From: Jiella pelagia
Lineage (GTDB): Bacteria > Pseudomonadota > Alphaproteobacteria > Rhizobiales > Rhizobiaceae
Assembly (NCBI RefSeq): GCF_026898155.1
Contig: NZ_CP114029.1
Location: 4,444,001-4,508,000, forward strand
DNA: 64,000 nucleotides
Reading direction: 5' to 3'
Under the pieces are notes generated by a model that saw nothing but the letters and a program-made list of their open reading frames with translations, did no database searches and was not told the origin of the DNA. Positions 62,351 to 64,000 of the stretch are shown in pieces. The stretch's first letter is position 1, and every line of letters begins with the position of its first letter. The position numbers and the translations under genes are program-made.

Positions 62351-62473
62351 CTCCCGGCAGTCATTGCTGCCATGCAGGAACGAAAGGCCATGCCGGCCAT
62401 TTCGGCCCGTCTGCCAATTTTGGGGCCGCGCCATGCGGTCCGTCCGGCAAGATCACAGCCAGAGGGGCCGAAC

Positions 62474-62821
62474 ATGACCGAGCATCTGATCCGTTTCGAC
62501 AAGGACGGTGTGGAAGCCGAAGCGGGGGCGCCCGACAAGGCGAAGATCAGGAGTGGTCGGCCGACCACCAAGACCTGGAATCTCGAAGACGACGGCAACG
62601 GCCTCTTTGCCGGCATCTGGGAGGCGACGGCCGGCGAATGGGACGTCGAATATACCGAGTGGGAGTTCTTCCACATCCTCGAAGGCGTCTCGACCCTCAC
62701 GGAGGACGGCGGCGAACCGGTCAAGCTGAAGGCCGGCGACAGCTTCGTCATCCGCCCCGGCTTCAAGGGCCGCTGGAAGGTCATCGAGCCGACGAAGAAG
62801 CATTACGTGGTGAAGGTGTGA
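62474..62821 (+). CDS. cupin-domain protein
   Basis: 115 residues; one DUF861/EutQ-type beta-barrel with WEATAGEWDVEYTEWEFFHILEG (quoted in part) and FVIRPGFKGRWKVIEP. The metal-ligand set is incomplete compared with true dioxygenases (one clear His in FFHILEG), so a binding role is as likely as catalysis. ATG 62474 has AGAGGGG upstream. It lies 177 bases after metY. Confidence 0.85.
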   Translation: MTEHLIRFDKDGVEAEAGAPDKAKIRSGRPTTKTWNLEDDGNGLFAGIWEATAGEWDVEYTEWEFFHILEGVSTLTEDGGEPVKLKAGDSFVIRPGFKGRWKVIEPTKKHYVVKV

Positions 62822-62830
62822 TCTTTGGGA

Positions 62831-63496
62831 TCACGCCATGGCGGCTTCGTCCTCGTCTTCGGCGGTCTCCGGGACAGCCATGACAGCCATGACAGCAACG
62901 AGAGCGTGCTGGCTGAACTTTTCATAGGCCGCTTTCAACTTGTTCGCATAGAAGACGGCTTGTCCGGGCCCATTGTAAGGACCGGCGAAGTCCACCCAGC
63001 GATGCGCACGCAAGTCATCATCGATTCCGCGGGATTGGAAGAATTTCAACATCGCCACTAATTGTTGGCGTTCGCCTTTCTTGAAATCTTCGACCATGCT
63101 GATCACCCCAGCGTAGCCACAGACAGTATAGTTGAAGCCCATCATCTGTGGCAGCCCCCATGAGGCCGATCGGAGCGCCATCGTGATGTTGATATTCATG
63201 GCGGTGGCGAGTTGCTGATATCGCTCGTTAGCCGATTTGGGGTAGGGTTTCGTCTTCCACTTCTTGTAGGCGACACCCGCCTGCACTGCCGCGTCTCGTT
63301 CCATGCCGGGTCCGAGTTGCCTGTAGAAAACGTGCGGCTCGAAGAGAATCTTCGGCCGATTGTCAGGAAAGAATCCTCTTCCCGCGGCTTCAACTTCAAC
63401 GACAGCCCTGATTTCCGCGACGCCGGTCTTCAGGAAATTGGCGGCGTCTTGATAATCCGTGGCCGTCAGTCGGATGCCAGTTCCCACAAAGTTCAT
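62831..63496 (-). CDS. N-acetylmuramidase-family (DUF3380) lysozyme-like protein
   Basis: 221 residues, no signal peptide. The DUF3380 domain is clear: AVVEVEAAGRGFFPDNRPKILFEPHVF (quoted as EVEAAGRGFF with the catalytic Glu, and PKILFEPHVF), then ASWGLPQMMGFN and the YNGPGQAVFYANKLKAAY end. In phages such proteins are endolysins, usually with a peptidoglycan-binding domain, absent here. Less GC-rich than its surroundings, so a prophage or gene-transfer-agent remnant is possible, but no other phage gene is present. ATG 63496 was chosen over 63565. Confidence 0.8.
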   Translation of the reverse strand: MNFVGTGIRLTATDYQDAANFLKTGVAEIRAVVEVEAAGRGFFPDNRPKILFEPHVFYRQLGPGMERDAAVQAGVAYKKWKTKPYPKSANERYQQLATAMNINITMALRSASWGLPQMMGFNYTVCGYAGVISMVEDFKKGERQQLVAMLKFFQSRGIDDDLRAHRWVDFAGPYNGPGQAVFYANKLKAAYEKFSQHALVAVMAVMAVPETAEDEDEAAMA

Positions 63497-63605
63497 GACG
63501 ATGGCTCCACAATTCCGCAAGGGAACGGGAGGATTGTTACATGAAGAATTCCCCGAAAACAACAAGTGCGTGTTTTTTAATTGAGTGATCGTCGAAGTTA
63601 CAGCA

Positions 63606-64000
63606 TCAGGTCAGGTCGCGCCGCGCGCCTGCCGTCACCTCCAGCTTCTCCAGCCCGTGAAAATGCCAGCTGTCCCGGTATTGCGACGAGGCCGTCATCT
63701 GCAGCTGCGGGCATCTCGCAAACACCCGCTCGAGTGCGATCTTCAGCTCCAGCCGCGCTAGCGGGGCGCCGATGCAGAAATGGATGCCGCCGCCAAACGA
63801 GGTCGGGATCTTGGTGCTCTTTTCGAGATAGCGCTCCGGCCGGAATGTGTCCGGATCCGCGTAGGCGGCAGGATCGCGATTGGCGGCGGCTAGCAGCAGC
63901 GCCACCTTGTCGCCCCGCGCGAGCGTCACGCCGCCCGGCAGATCGAGCGCCTCCAGAGCGTAGCGTTCGAAGAGATGCAGCGGCGGATCGAAGCGCAGCG
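63606..64000 (-). CDS. cytochrome P450, C-terminal part (cut by window edge)
   Basis: The frame is open to the end of the window, so only the last 130 codons are seen. LRFDPPLHLFERYALE, VALLLAAANRDPAAYADPD and FRPERYLEKS are typical; the heme Cys is in TSFGGGIHFCIGAPLARLEL, about 60 codons from the C terminus. Bacterial class I P450, substrate unknown; the partner ferredoxin is not in the window. Confidence 0.93.
   Translation of the reverse strand, partial: LRFDPPLHLFERYALEALDLPGGVTLARGDKVALLLAAANRDPAAYADPDTFRPERYLEKSTKIPTSFGGGIHFCIGAPLARLELKIALERVFARCPQLQMTASSQYRDSWHFHGLEKLEVTAGARRDLT

Overview
This window looks like chromosomal DNA of a high-GC alphaproteobacterium of the order Hyphomicrobiales (Rhizobiales), possibly the Aurantimonadaceae group. 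The order is supported by the purC-purS-purQ-purL-bolA-grxD run, the ddl-ftsQ-ftsA-ftsZ-lpxC-bamD-recN-ligA division/envelope run, the hisI/folE/Fe-S scaffold/yidD/thrS neighbourhood and a CtrA-type box before ddl-ftsQ. The family is only a guess. Almost everything is core housekeeping. There is one tRNA (Cys), no rRNA and no CRISPR array.

Layout. 1-9 kb: GntR fragment, sodC, glutathione transferase, tandem PilZ protein, a candidate small RNA, rhomboid protease, CBS protein, patatin, hisI, folE, Fe-S scaffold, an MNT-HEPN pair, yidD, DUF1508, Nudix. 9.5-15 kb: thrS, Pmp3, rpsD, ttcA, inositol-monophosphatase family. 15-25 kb: MFS transporter, grxD, bolA, purL, a methanogen-output-domain/histidine-kinase pair, two lipoproteins, purQ, purS, purC, tRNA-Cys. 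25.8-40 kb: ddl, ftsQ, ftsA, ftsZ, lpxC, bamD, recN, then accessory genes and ligA. 40-42.3 kb: a DnaQ-type exonuclease with a SWIM finger, hit at its stop codon by a complete IS256-family element. 42.5-51 kb: YbjN, azlCD, YiiX-like hydrolase, cytochrome b561, VWA protein, chemoreceptor, rplM-rpsI. 51-64 kb: thioesterase, enoyl-CoA hydratase, CoA-binding protein, aminotransferase, sulfotransferase, diguanylate cyclase, DUF4142, sorbosone-type dehydrogenase, Gfo/Idh oxidoreductase, metY, cupin, muramidase and a cut-off cytochrome P450.

The main finding is a pattern of broken reading frames. Eleven single-base frameshifts in nine genes (sodC, folE, MFS, purL three times, ftsA, ligA, VWA, chemoreceptor, sorbosone dehydrogenase) all sit at the same heptamer, GAGCCTC or its reverse complement GAGGCTC. 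In each case removing one central base restores GAGCTC and the family-conserved protein. Only four intact GAGCTC sites remain in the 64 kb. Several of these genes are essential, and the event is symmetric on both strands, so I infer a systematic sequencing error at GAGCTC, plausibly caused by a modified base at that palindrome, and not real gene loss. Two further frameshifts (a lipoprotein and the exonuclease) fall in G runs and look like ordinary homopolymer errors. The frameshifted genes are therefore listed as CDS with the break marked.

Other points: the purine genes are all on the minus strand and feed purine synthesis; ddl through ftsZ form an overlapping cell-division operon; the rplM-rpsI promoter is followed almost at once by a terminator-like hairpin; and the HEPN toxin-like protein has lost the His of its RNase motif.
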